Below are positions 1 through 5,357 of a stretch of DNA of 9,045 bases, one piece after another. The position numbers and the translations under genes were made by a program. The stretch is from Desulfobacterales bacterium (GTDB lineage: Bacteria > Desulfobacterota > Desulfobacteria > Desulfobacterales > C00003060). The stretch lies in assembly GCA_030616425.1 (NCBI GenBank), contig JAUWXJ010000089.1, forward strand, positions 1-9,045. The letters are read 5' to 3'. Each line of letters starts with the position of its first letter. Positions within the stretch are counted from its first letter, which is position 1. The notes beneath the pieces are model-generated. The model was not told where the DNA came from, did not search any database, and saw nothing but the letters and a program-made list of their open reading frames with translations.

Positions 1-747
1 TGGGTAACTGGAAAGGATCTGATCCTTTACACGATCGGCGATATTGGAGTCGACGGCGCTACGTATAAAGCCATGGAATTTACAGGAGATGTCATCAAGG
101 ACCTTCCCGTGGCTGATCGGATGACCATGGCGAACATGGCGATTGAGGCAGGTGCAAAAAGTGGAATCATTTCCCCGGATGAGGTAACACTCGATTACAT
201 AAAGCCGCGAGCAAAACGTGCCTTTGAATGTTATACGAGTGATCCGGATGCTACCTATGCAGAGGTGAAGACGTATGATGTTTCCAGCATAGAACCTCAG
301 GTCGCGTTCCCCTATCTCCCCGAGAATACTCGAAGTATCTCGGAGGTAGGAACGATCCCCATTGATCAGGTCGTAATAGGATCGTGTACGAACGGGCGCA
401 TTGAGGACCTTCGCTTGGCAGCCAGTGTCCTGAATGGCCGGACCATTGACAGGAATGTCCGTTTCATCATAGTGCCTGCTACTCCAACAATTTATCGACA
501 AGCAATGGCCGAGGGTCTATTGGAGATTTTTCTCTCAGCCAGGGGGATTGTGAGCCCGCCCACCTGTGGCCCCTGCCTGGGAGGCTTTATGGGAATCCTG
601 GGGCCGGGGGAGCGGGCCGTGGCCACCACGAACCGCAACTTTGTGGGCCGCATGGGGCACTCCTCAAGCGAGGTCTATCTTGCCAACCCGGCTGTGGCAG
701 CCGCATCAGCAATACTTGGACGGATTGCCGGCCCGGAAGAGCTGTAA
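1..747 (+). CDS. leuC: 3-isopropylmalate dehydratase large subunit, C-terminal part (5' end outside window)
   Basis: This is the large, iron-sulfur subunit of isopropylmalate isomerase, which with LeuD interconverts 2- and 3-isopropylmalate in leucine synthesis in the cytoplasm. The reading frame is open from base 1 (W-V-T-G-K-D-L-I-L-Y-T), so the start lies upstream and 248 codons are visible. The three cluster-binding cysteines of the aconitase family are present: one in the motif SCTNGR (codon at 385-387) and two in TCGPCLGG (codons at 565-567 and 574-576). They are followed by the family's NRNFVGRMGH stretch and the ANPAVAAASA end. The protein stops without the C-terminal swivel domain of aconitase, as expected for the split enzyme, whose swivel domain is the next gene. 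The sequence style is that of the short archaeal-type LeuC/HacA group, so homoaconitase is the main alternative; the leucine-gene neighbours favour LeuC. Confidence 0.95.
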   Translation, partial: WVTGKDLILYTIGDIGVDGATYKAMEFTGDVIKDLPVADRMTMANMAIEAGAKSGIISPDEVTLDYIKPRAKRAFECYTSDPDATYAEVKTYDVSSIEPQVAFPYLPENTRSISEVGTIPIDQVVIGSCTNGRIEDLRLAASVLNGRTIDRNVRFIIVPATPTIYRQAMAEGLLEIFLSARGIVSPPTCGPCLGGFMGILGPGERAVATTNRNFVGRMGHSSSEVYLANPAVAAASAILGRIAGPEEL

Positions 748-782
748 TAACTTCAAGTCATGAGTTGGAATGATCTGAAGAA

Positions 783-1277
783 ATGAAGATAGAAGGAAAA
801 GTCTGGAAGTTTGGGGATAATGTAGACACCGATGTCATTATACCCGCCCCTTATCTGGTTACTACAGACATGGACGAGCTGGCGAAGCATTGCTTCGAAG
901 GCGTGGATGCCACATTCGCTGAAAAGGTCCGGCCTGGGGATATAGTAGTCGCTGGAAAGAATTTCGGCTGCGGCTCCTCGCGGGAACACGCCCCTATGGC
1001 CATAAAAGGGGCTGGTGTCTCATGCGTGATTGCAGAAAGTTTTGCCCGTATATTTTTCAGAAATGCCTTTAACATGGGCCTTCCGATTCTTGAATCCTCT
1101 GGGGTATCCCAAGGAATCCAGGAGGGGGACCAGGTCTCGCTCGATCAGGATACGGGCGAGATTATCGACCATACAAACGGAAAGCGGTTTATTGCCAACC
1201 CGATACCGCCATTCATGCAGGAGCTGATTGAGGCGGGCGGGCTTATCTCCTATGTACTGAATAAAAGGCGGCCGTGA
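783..1277 (+). CDS. leuD: 3-isopropylmalate dehydratase small subunit
   Basis: Small (swivel-domain) subunit of isopropylmalate isomerase, partner of the LeuC just upstream. The 164-residue length is typical of the archaeal-type short LeuD, not the roughly 200-residue enterobacterial form. Visible motifs are NVDTDVIIPAPYL near the N-terminus and GKNFGCGSSREHAP at residues 58-71, the hallmark of the aconitase small subunit. The substrate loop reads Y24-L25-V26-T27-T28. In methanogen homologues this loop separates homoaconitase (Arg at 26) from isopropylmalate isomerase (hydrophobic residue), so Val26 argues for isopropylmalate. The ATG at 783 begins 35 bases after the leuC stop; the ribosome site is weak (GAAG is too close to the start), consistent with coupled expression. 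The stop lies four bases before leuB. Confidence 0.94.
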   Translation: MKIEGKVWKFGDNVDTDVIIPAPYLVTTDMDELAKHCFEGVDATFAEKVRPGDIVVAGKNFGCGSSREHAPMAIKGAGVSCVIAESFARIFFRNAFNMGLPILESSGVSQGIQEGDQVSLDQDTGEIIDHTNGKRFIANPIPPFMQELIEAGGLISYVLNKRRP

Positions 1278-1281
1278 ATCT

Positions 1282-2352
1282 ATGACACAGAGGCAATACG
1301 ACATAGCAGTAATTCCTGGTGACGGCACAGGCCCCGAGGTAATTGCTGAGGGACTGAAGGTTGTTGATGCAGCATCCCGAAAATATGACTTTCAGGTTTC
1401 TTTTCATCCTTACGACCTGGGTGGCGAACATTACAAGAAGACAGGGGAAACCCTTTCTGATGAAGTGCTTGAGTCTATAAGAGCATGCCATGCGATCTAT
1501 CTGGGTGCAATAGGTCACCCTGAGATACCACCTGGTGTGCTGGAAAAGGGGATTCTCCTGAGGCTTCGGTTCGAGCTGGACCAGTACGTGAACCTGCGCC
1601 CTGTAAAGCTCTATCCAGGCGTTGAGATCCCGCTGAAGGATAAGGGACCTGAAGACATTGACTTTGTGGTGGTTCGGGAAAATACCGAAGGCCTGTATAC
1701 AGGAGCAGGGGGATACCTGAGGCGGGGCACACCCCATGAGGTGGCTATACAGGAATCGATCAACACCAGAGCGGGGGTAGAACGCTGTATTCGGTATGCC
1801 TTTGAGCTGTGCAGACGCCGGAATCGGGCTAAGAGACTGACGCTGTGCGGCAAGACCAATGTGCTGACTTATGCATTTGATCTGTGGGAACGCACGTTCA
1901 ACGAAGTGGCAGAGGGGTATCCGGATATTGAGACTGACTATGCACATGTGGATGCGTTGTGTATGTGGATTATTAAGAACCCGGAAAGGTTTGATGTCAT
2001 AGTCACTGATAACATGTTCGGCGATATCATTACCGACCTAGCGGCCGTTCTCCAAGGCGGCATGGGGATGGCAGCAGGGGCAAATATTAACCCTGAGGGG
2101 ATCTCTATGTTTGAACCCATTGGTGGTTCGACACCAAAATACGCAGGGCAAAATATCATCAACCCGATTGCAGCCATCTCGGCCGCACAACTCATGCTCG
2201 ACACGCTCGGAGAGACCGATGCAGGACAGATCATCGAAAAGGCTGTGATGAAGGTACTAAAAGAAGACCTGAAAGGCGTGACAGCGGGACAGATGGGATG
2301 TTCCACCTCAGACGTGGGAGACATGATCGTCGAGTTTATAGAAGCATCATGA
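1282..2352 (+). CDS. leuB: 3-isopropylmalate dehydrogenase (LeuB/tartrate-dehydrogenase-like branch)
   Basis: Oxidative decarboxylation of 3-isopropylmalate to the leucine 2-oxoacid precursor. The 356-residue protein has the IPGDGTGPEV start of the isocitrate/isopropylmalate dehydrogenase family. Expected catalytic and binding residues are visible: R96 and R106 in the helix LLRLRFELDQYVNLRP, R132 and Y139 in RENTEGLY, K191 in KTNVL, and metal-binding D224, D248 and D252. L92 and L93 fill the positions that form the hydrophobic pocket for the isopropyl group, arguing against isocitrate dehydrogenase. The coenzyme loop is GGSTPKYAGQNIINP, with K286-Y287 where NAD-dependent LeuB usually has Asp-Ile. 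Position in the leuC-leuD-leuB run supports the leucine role; homoisocitrate or tartrate dehydrogenase is less likely. AAGGCGG upstream (within 1263-1270) overlaps the leuD end and serves as ribosome site. Confidence 0.92.
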   Translation: MTQRQYDIAVIPGDGTGPEVIAEGLKVVDAASRKYDFQVSFHPYDLGGEHYKKTGETLSDEVLESIRACHAIYLGAIGHPEIPPGVLEKGILLRLRFELDQYVNLRPVKLYPGVEIPLKDKGPEDIDFVVVRENTEGLYTGAGGYLRRGTPHEVAIQESINTRAGVERCIRYAFELCRRRNRAKRLTLCGKTNVLTYAFDLWERTFNEVAEGYPDIETDYAHVDALCMWIIKNPERFDVIVTDNMFGDIITDLAAVLQGGMGMAAGANINPEGISMFEPIGGSTPKYAGQNIINPIAAISAAQLMLDTLGETDAGQIIEKAVMKVLKEDLKGVTAGQMGCSTSDVGDMIVEFIEAS

Positions 2353-2387
2353 TGATTACGGATTTGGCGCAGGCTTCACTTCGTGCC

Positions 2388-2415
2388 GGATTGCGGATTG
2401 CAGATTTTGGGTTAA
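2388..2415 (+). repeat. short 7-base tandem repeat in the leuB-asd spacer
   Basis: Two exact GGATTGC units (2388-2394, 2395-2401) are followed in the same 7-base phase by the degenerate units AGATTTT and GGGTTAA. It lies just after leuB and before the dispersed structured element. GATT-based heptamers also begin the longer array after asd, suggesting related spacer repeats. No coding function is seen. Confidence 0.5.
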
Positions 2416-2437
2416 CAACTTTAGGCCTTTTAGCTCA

Positions 2438-2538
2438 CCCTGGCCCAGACCTGGCTTATAGGGATAATAGACCGATCCGGGCACGTAGCGTCCTATAGGC
2501 TTAGCAGGCTGATCTGAGTACGTAGCTCCAGGGCGGGC
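2438..2538. repeat. dispersed structured intergenic element, copy 1 (leuB-asd spacer)
   Basis: This non-coding stretch shares three words in the same order with a second copy after greA: CCCTGGCCC (2438-2446), AGACCTGG (2447-2454) and CCAGGGCGGGC (2528-2538). Distance between the first and last words is about 90 bases here and 80 in the other copy. Nested complementary segments predict a long imperfect hairpin: CCCTGG 2438-2443 with CCAGGG 2528-2533, CAGA 2446-2449 with TCTG 2513-2516, CCTG 2450-2453 with CAGG 2505-2508, and GCTTATAGG 2454-2462 with CCTATAGGC 2492-2500 (one G-T pair). No T-tract follows, so it is not a classical terminator. With the heptamers before it and asd's ribosome site after it, it fills most of the 229-base spacer. 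No convincing promoter was found. Boundaries are approximate. Confidence 0.55.
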
Positions 2539-2581
2539 TTTAGGTACATTAGGCGCTTTCACTGTTAGGGAGAGAGAAACA

Positions 2582-3607
2582 ATGAGTAAATCATTCAATG
2601 TAGCAGTGGCCGGGGCGACCGGTGCGGTTGGGAATCAGGTAATAACCTGCCTGGAAGATAGAGATTTTCCAGTAAAGAATCTGAAGTTGCTGGCAACACG
2701 CAGGTCCGCAGGCCGGAAACTACGCTTCAAGGGTGAGGAGCTTCCGGTTGAGGAATTGACCGAGAGTTCGTTCAAGGGGGTTGACATAGGGATCTTCTCA
2801 GCCGGTGGGGCAATCAGCGAAAAATATGCGCCTGTTGCAGCCAAAGATGGATGCATAGTTGTAGACAATTCTGCGGCTTGGCGCATGAACCCTGATGTGC
2901 CACTGGTCGTCCCTGAGGTCAACCCGGACGCGGTGGCAAAGTATTCGGACAAGGGGATCATTGCAAATCCTAATTGTTCTACCATCCAAATGGTAGTCGC
3001 CTTGGCACCTATACACAAGGAGGCTGGAATAAAGCGGATTGTGGTCTCTACATATCAGGCTGTTTCTGGTACAGGCAAAAAGGCCATAGATGAACTTTAC
3101 AACCAGACAAAGGCTATTCTGAATTCCCTTGAGCCTGAAAAGAAGGTCTATCCACATAGGATCGCCTTCAACTGCCTGCCCCACATCGATGCCTTCCTTG
3201 AGAGTGGATATACTAAGGAGGAGATGAAGATGGTCGATGAGACCAAAAAAATACTAGAAGATGACTCCATCGGAATTACAGCTACTACCATACGCGTGCC
3301 GGTCTTTTTCAGCCACTCGGAATCGATTAATGTGGAAACGGACCGCCCTATTACCCCAGACGAGGTACGAACCCTGCTCGAGAACGCCCCGGGGGTAAAG
3401 GTTGTTGATGACCCGTCAAAAAATCTCTATCCCATGGCCATTGATGCTGCGGGTCGGGATGAAACCTTTGTCGGCCGTATCAGGGCTGATGAGTCTGTCC
3501 CAAATGGTATCAACCTATGGGTTGTATCGGACAACATCCGCAAGGGGGCAGCCACGAACGCGGTCCAAATAGCTGAGATTCTGGCACAGGACTACCTGAG
3601 CAACTGA
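2582..3607 (+). CDS. asd: aspartate-semialdehyde dehydrogenase
   Basis: Reduces aspartyl phosphate with NADPH to aspartate semialdehyde, the branch-point metabolite for diaminopimelate/lysine, threonine and methionine. The 341 residues match the usual length. The N-terminal Rossmann motif is GATGAVG at 11-17. The catalytic cysteine is C132 in NPNCSTIQ, and the conserved active-site R238 and H245 lie in IRVPVFFSHSES; E213 sits in the conserved YTKEEMK helix. The stretch QAVSGTGKKAIDEL is also typical. The ATG at 2582 has a good ribosome site, AGGGAGAG at 2567-2574. It lies 229 bases after leuB; whether it shares the leucine transcript is open. The final GA of its stop codon already starts the 7-base repeat phase of the next spacer. 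Confidence 0.97.
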   Translation: MSKSFNVAVAGATGAVGNQVITCLEDRDFPVKNLKLLATRRSAGRKLRFKGEELPVEELTESSFKGVDIGIFSAGGAISEKYAPVAAKDGCIVVDNSAAWRMNPDVPLVVPEVNPDAVAKYSDKGIIANPNCSTIQMVVALAPIHKEAGIKRIVVSTYQAVSGTGKKAIDELYNQTKAILNSLEPEKKVYPHRIAFNCLPHIDAFLESGYTKEEMKMVDETKKILEDDSIGITATTIRVPVFFSHSESINVETDRPITPDEVRTLLENAPGVKVVDDPSKNLYPMAIDAAGRDETFVGRIRADESVPNGINLWVVSDNIRKGAATNAVQIAEILAQDYLSN

Positions 3608-3682
3608 TTTTGGATTGATGATTGAAAAAAAACCAATCGACAATCGAATGACGAATAACGATTTTCGGATAACAAATAAGGA
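3606..3682. repeat. degenerate heptamer array with internal inverted symmetry, asd-greA spacer
   Basis: From the asd stop codon to the greA ribosome site the spacer divides into eleven 7-base units without a phase break: GATTTTG, GATTGAT, GATTGAA, AAAAAAC, CAATCGA, CAATCGA, ATGACGA, ATAACGA, TTTTCGG, ATAACAA, ATAAGGA. Units left of the A-tract are GATTG-type and those to the right are CAATC-type, so the arms are roughly complementary: 3613-3624 pairs with 3634-3645 (12 positions, 2 mismatches) around an A-rich 9-base loop. Only CAATCGA is repeated exactly; the others are diverged. No T-run follows the hairpin on the + strand, so it does not look like an ordinary terminator. Confidence 0.6.
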
Positions 3683-3684
3683 AG
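3678..3684 (+). promoter_or_regulatory. greA ribosome binding site fixing a TTG start
   Basis: AAGGAAG lies seven bases before the TTG at 3692 and is the only good Shine-Dalgarno sequence here. It selects this TTG, which also gives the exact family N-terminus. The site falls within and just past the last unit of the heptamer array. Confidence 0.75.
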
Positions 3685-3691
3685 TGAAACC

Positions 3692-4165
3692 TTGAAGCGC
3701 ATACCGATTACACGGGTGGGCTATGAAGCCCTGAAAAAAAAAGCAAGGCAACTCAAAGAGATTGAGAGACAAGAGGTCATCAAGGCTATTCAGGAGGCCC
3801 GGGCCCATGGAGATATAACGGAAAACGCAGAGTTCGAGGCCGCCAAAGAACGCCAAGCGTTTGTTGAGGGAAAGATCAGCGAGCTTGAGTACAAGATCGC
3901 CTGTGCTGAGGTAATCGACCCGAGCGAGGTGAAAACAGACTCGGTCATGTTTGGTTGCACGGTTGTCCTGGAGAATCTAAGTACAGAAGGAGAGGTCCAG
4001 TATCAGCTTGTGGGGCCGGACGAATCGGACATAAGCCAGGGGCGTATCTCGGTATCCTCACCCCTTGGAAAGGCGATGATCGGGAAAAAGGTGGGCGATG
4101 AAATCGTAGTGCAGGCCCCTGGAGGGGAACGGCGCTATGAATTGGTTAATATTTCGGCCTCGTGA
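3692..4165 (+). CDS. greA: transcription elongation factor GreA
   Basis: GreA enters the RNA polymerase secondary channel and stimulates cleavage of backtracked RNA 3' ends. The 157-residue product matches E. coli GreA in length. The N-terminal coiled-coil hairpin covers roughly residues 10-75 and carries the acidic tip D41 and E44 in HGDITENAEFEAAKERQ, which help bind the catalytic metal. The C-terminal FKBP-like globular domain includes the conserved SPLGKAMIGKKVGDE stretch. Translation starts at TTG 3692, supported by AAGGAAG seven bases upstream and by numbering that places the tip residues at the expected 41 and 44. The gene for the polymerase omega subunit lies about 1 kb downstream on the same strand, with a lipoprotein gene between. 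GreB is the alternative family member, but the sequence is closer to GreA. Confidence 0.96.
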   Translation: MKRIPITRVGYEALKKKARQLKEIERQEVIKAIQEARAHGDITENAEFEAAKERQAFVEGKISELEYKIACAEVIDPSEVKTDSVMFGCTVVLENLSTEGEVQYQLVGPDESDISQGRISVSSPLGKAMIGKKVGDEIVVQAPGGERRYELVNISAS

Positions 4166-4173
4166 GTAGTGGT

Positions 4174-4227
4174 GTTCATTGTGTTTGTTGAGTTTATTGG
4201 GTTCATTGAGTTCATTGGGTTTATTGG
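4174..4227 (+). repeat. six-unit 9-base tandem repeat after greA
   Basis: Six contiguous nonamers with consensus GTTYATTGR: GTTCATTGT, GTTTGTTGA, GTTTATTGG, GTTCATTGA, GTTCATTGG, GTTTATTGG. Units differ mainly at positions 4 and 9. The array begins nine bases after the greA stop and runs up to the structured element. The period would encode repeating tripeptides if translated, but neither strand has a credible gene here. Confidence 0.75.
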
Positions 4228-4233
4228 GGTCAA

Positions 4234-4324
4234 CCCTGGCCCCCTTCGGTCTGAGCTCAGGGTCGAAGACAGACCTGGAATACTGGCTTGGTAGCTTATA
4301 TTAAGCCGAAGCGCCAGGGCGGGC
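4234..4324. repeat. dispersed structured intergenic element, copy 2 (greA-lipoprotein spacer)
   Basis: Second diverged copy of the element in the leuB-asd spacer, sharing CCCTGGCCC (4234-4242), AGACCTGG (4271-4278) and CCAGGGCGGGC (4314-4324) in order, plus GCTTATA. The predicted fold is branched. The outer stem pairs CCCTGGC 4234-4240 with GCCAGGG 4313-4319 and CTTCGG 4244-4249 with CCGAAG 4306-4311. One inner hairpin pairs GGTCTG 4248-4253 with CAGACC 4270-4275, overlapping the outer stem by two bases; the other pairs GCTTA 4294-4298 with TAAGC 4302-4306. No open reading frame or T-tract is associated. It sits between two nonamer arrays of opposite orientation. Function is unknown; it could be a MITE-like relic or an mRNA-processing or stability element. 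Confidence 0.55.
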
Positions 4325-4351
4325 ACAACAAACAGTGTAAACACAATAAAC
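4325..4351 (-). repeat. inverted nonamer units before the lipoprotein gene
   Basis: Three 9-base units in phase, ACAACAAAC, AGTGTAAAC and ACAATAAAC. Read on the opposite strand they are GTTTGTTGT, GTTTACACT and GTTTATTGT, the same family as the six units at 4174-4227. The 12-mer at 4344-4355 is the exact reverse complement of 4188-4199, so the two arrays could pair across the structured element. The right end touches the ribosome site AAGGAG (4356-4361) of the following gene. Confidence 0.6.
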
Positions 4352-4367
4352 TCAAAAGGAGATTGTC

Positions 4368-5099
4368 ATGATCCAAAATAAATCTTGTGCCTTTTTTGTC
4401 ATAATCTTTTTACTTCTAGGGGGCTGTACCACTTACAAAAGACAACCTGTCCCGTTTAAGATGCCCGCAGCTTATCCCAATGCCACGAAGGTGGCAGGGG
4501 CCAACGTTGCTGCAAGGGCCTACAACGATCCTAAAGAAGCCAAGGAGGCCTTTGGGTTTGATATTCGGGGCGCGGGGCTTTACCCAGTACAAGTTATTTT
4601 TGACAACCTGAGCGACCATTCACTTCAGATTGAGGCTTCTCAGACCTTTCTGGTTGACGGAGAGGCAAACCTGTGGTCGATAGTCGACTCCGGTCTCGCC
4701 TATGATCGCGTGACCAAGAAATCCGAATTGTCCCGTATTGGAAAAGGGGGTGCCAAGGCCGGGATTCTGACGGGTGCGGCCGGCGCTTTGCTGGGAGCCG
4801 CCATCGGGATCGTCAGTGGCCAAAATGTGCTGAAAGCCGCAGGAAAAGGGGCTGCCCTTGGTGGCGCCATTGGCGCATCTGCTGGTGGGGCGCGGGCCGC
4901 CGCTTCTGGCGCGAATGCGGCTGCTGAGGTTGCCGAAGACTTGAGGGAAAAGTCATTGGAAAACGAGGCGATTGCACCTCGCAGTATCGCTCAGGGGTTC
5001 ATTTTCTTCCCTGGTGAGGCAAAGGGTCCAGGAGAACTGAGACTCCGAGTCCGGGTGATAGAGACAGGAGATATACACACCATTCGACTTGCATTATAG
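4368..5099 (+). CDS. glycine-zipper lipoprotein of unknown function
   Basis: I do not recognise a named family. The 243-residue product begins with a lipoprotein signal peptide: N-terminal Lys5, a hydrophobic stretch about 8-17 and lipobox LLGGC with lipidated C20. Thr, not Asp, follows the cysteine, which by the enterobacterial rule would allow outer-membrane sorting. Residues 60-120 look like a beta-rich domain (LYPVQVIFDNLSDHSLQIEA). Residues 125-176 are a Gly/Ala-rich zipper in two segments, able to insert into or pack against a membrane. The C-terminal part (207-243) returns to beta pattern (GELRLRVRVIETGD). The start at 4368 is supported by AAGGAG six bases upstream. It lies between greA and rpoZ, 21 bases before rpoZ, so it may share that transcript; there is no obvious functional link. 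A cell-envelope role is inference. Confidence 0.8.
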   Translation: MIQNKSCAFFVIIFLLLGGCTTYKRQPVPFKMPAAYPNATKVAGANVAARAYNDPKEAKEAFGFDIRGAGLYPVQVIFDNLSDHSLQIEASQTFLVDGEANLWSIVDSGLAYDRVTKKSELSRIGKGGAKAGILTGAAGALLGAAIGIVSGQNVLKAAGKGAALGGAIGASAGGARAAASGANAAAEVAEDLREKSLENEAIAPRSIAQGFIFFPGEAKGPGELRLRVRVIETGDIHTIRLAL

Positions 5100-5120
5100 A
5101 ATAGAAAAGAGGGTTAGAAC

Positions 5121-5348
5121 ATGGCTCGAGTAACAGTAGAAGATTGCTTAATACGGGTTCAGAATCGCTATGAGTTGGTACATATTGCGGCCAAACGGGT
5201 CAGGCAAATGCGAGAAGGAGCGCAGTACCTCGTACACTCGCCAAAAAATGAGGATGTTGTGATCTCCCTGCGAGAAATTGCCGCTGGAAAAACCCGGGTG
5301 ACCGAACAGGAACCTGAGAAACCAGAAGAAGAAAAAGAAGAAGAATAA
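5121..5348 (+). CDS. rpoZ: DNA-directed RNA polymerase omega subunit
   Basis: Small subunit that binds the beta-prime subunit and aids RNA polymerase assembly. The 75-residue protein starts with the family signature MARVTVEDCL, continues with NRYELVHIAAKRVRQ (the conserved helix that clamps beta-prime) and then VVISLREIAAGK. The tail from about residue 60 is highly acidic and low-complexity (TEQEPEKPEEEKEEE), a common variable feature of omega. AGAGGG around 5108-5113 with a seven-base spacer supports the ATG at 5121. It starts 21 bases after the lipoprotein stop and ends nine bases before the TtcA-like gene, so it probably belongs to one transcription unit with them. Confidence 0.95.
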   Translation: MARVTVEDCLIRVQNRYELVHIAAKRVRQMREGAQYLVHSPKNEDVVISLREIAAGKTRVTEQEPEKPEEEKEEE

Positions 5349-5357
5349 AGGGACCTC

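Noticed and set aside
1243..1947. Long open frame of 234 codons on the minus strand across leuB
   Set aside because: It lies wholly antisense to the strongly supported leuB and the end of leuD, has no recognisable motifs, and its composition is that of an opposite-strand shadow.
2438..2470. Sigma-70 promoter upstream of asd (GATAAT around 2463-2468)
   Set aside because: There is no TTGACA-like box at the right distance, and the bases are better explained as part of the repeated hairpin element.
3613..3645. Intrinsic terminator for asd
   Set aside because: The AT-rich stem has two mismatches, its loop is an A-tract, and no T-run follows on the + strand.
4274..4302. Promoter upstream of the lipoprotein gene (TATATT at 4297-4302)
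   Set aside because: The -35 position reads CCTGGA and the -10-like bases belong to a small palindrome inside the structured element.
4135..4344. Minus-strand frame encoding Met-Asn-Pro/Ser repeats
   Set aside because: The repeating tripeptides come solely from the 9-base tandem units being a multiple of three; there is no ribosome site or other protein-like content.
4174..4351. CRISPR-like array
   Set aside because: Units are 9 bases, contiguous without spacers, degenerate and in two orientations; no cas gene is present.
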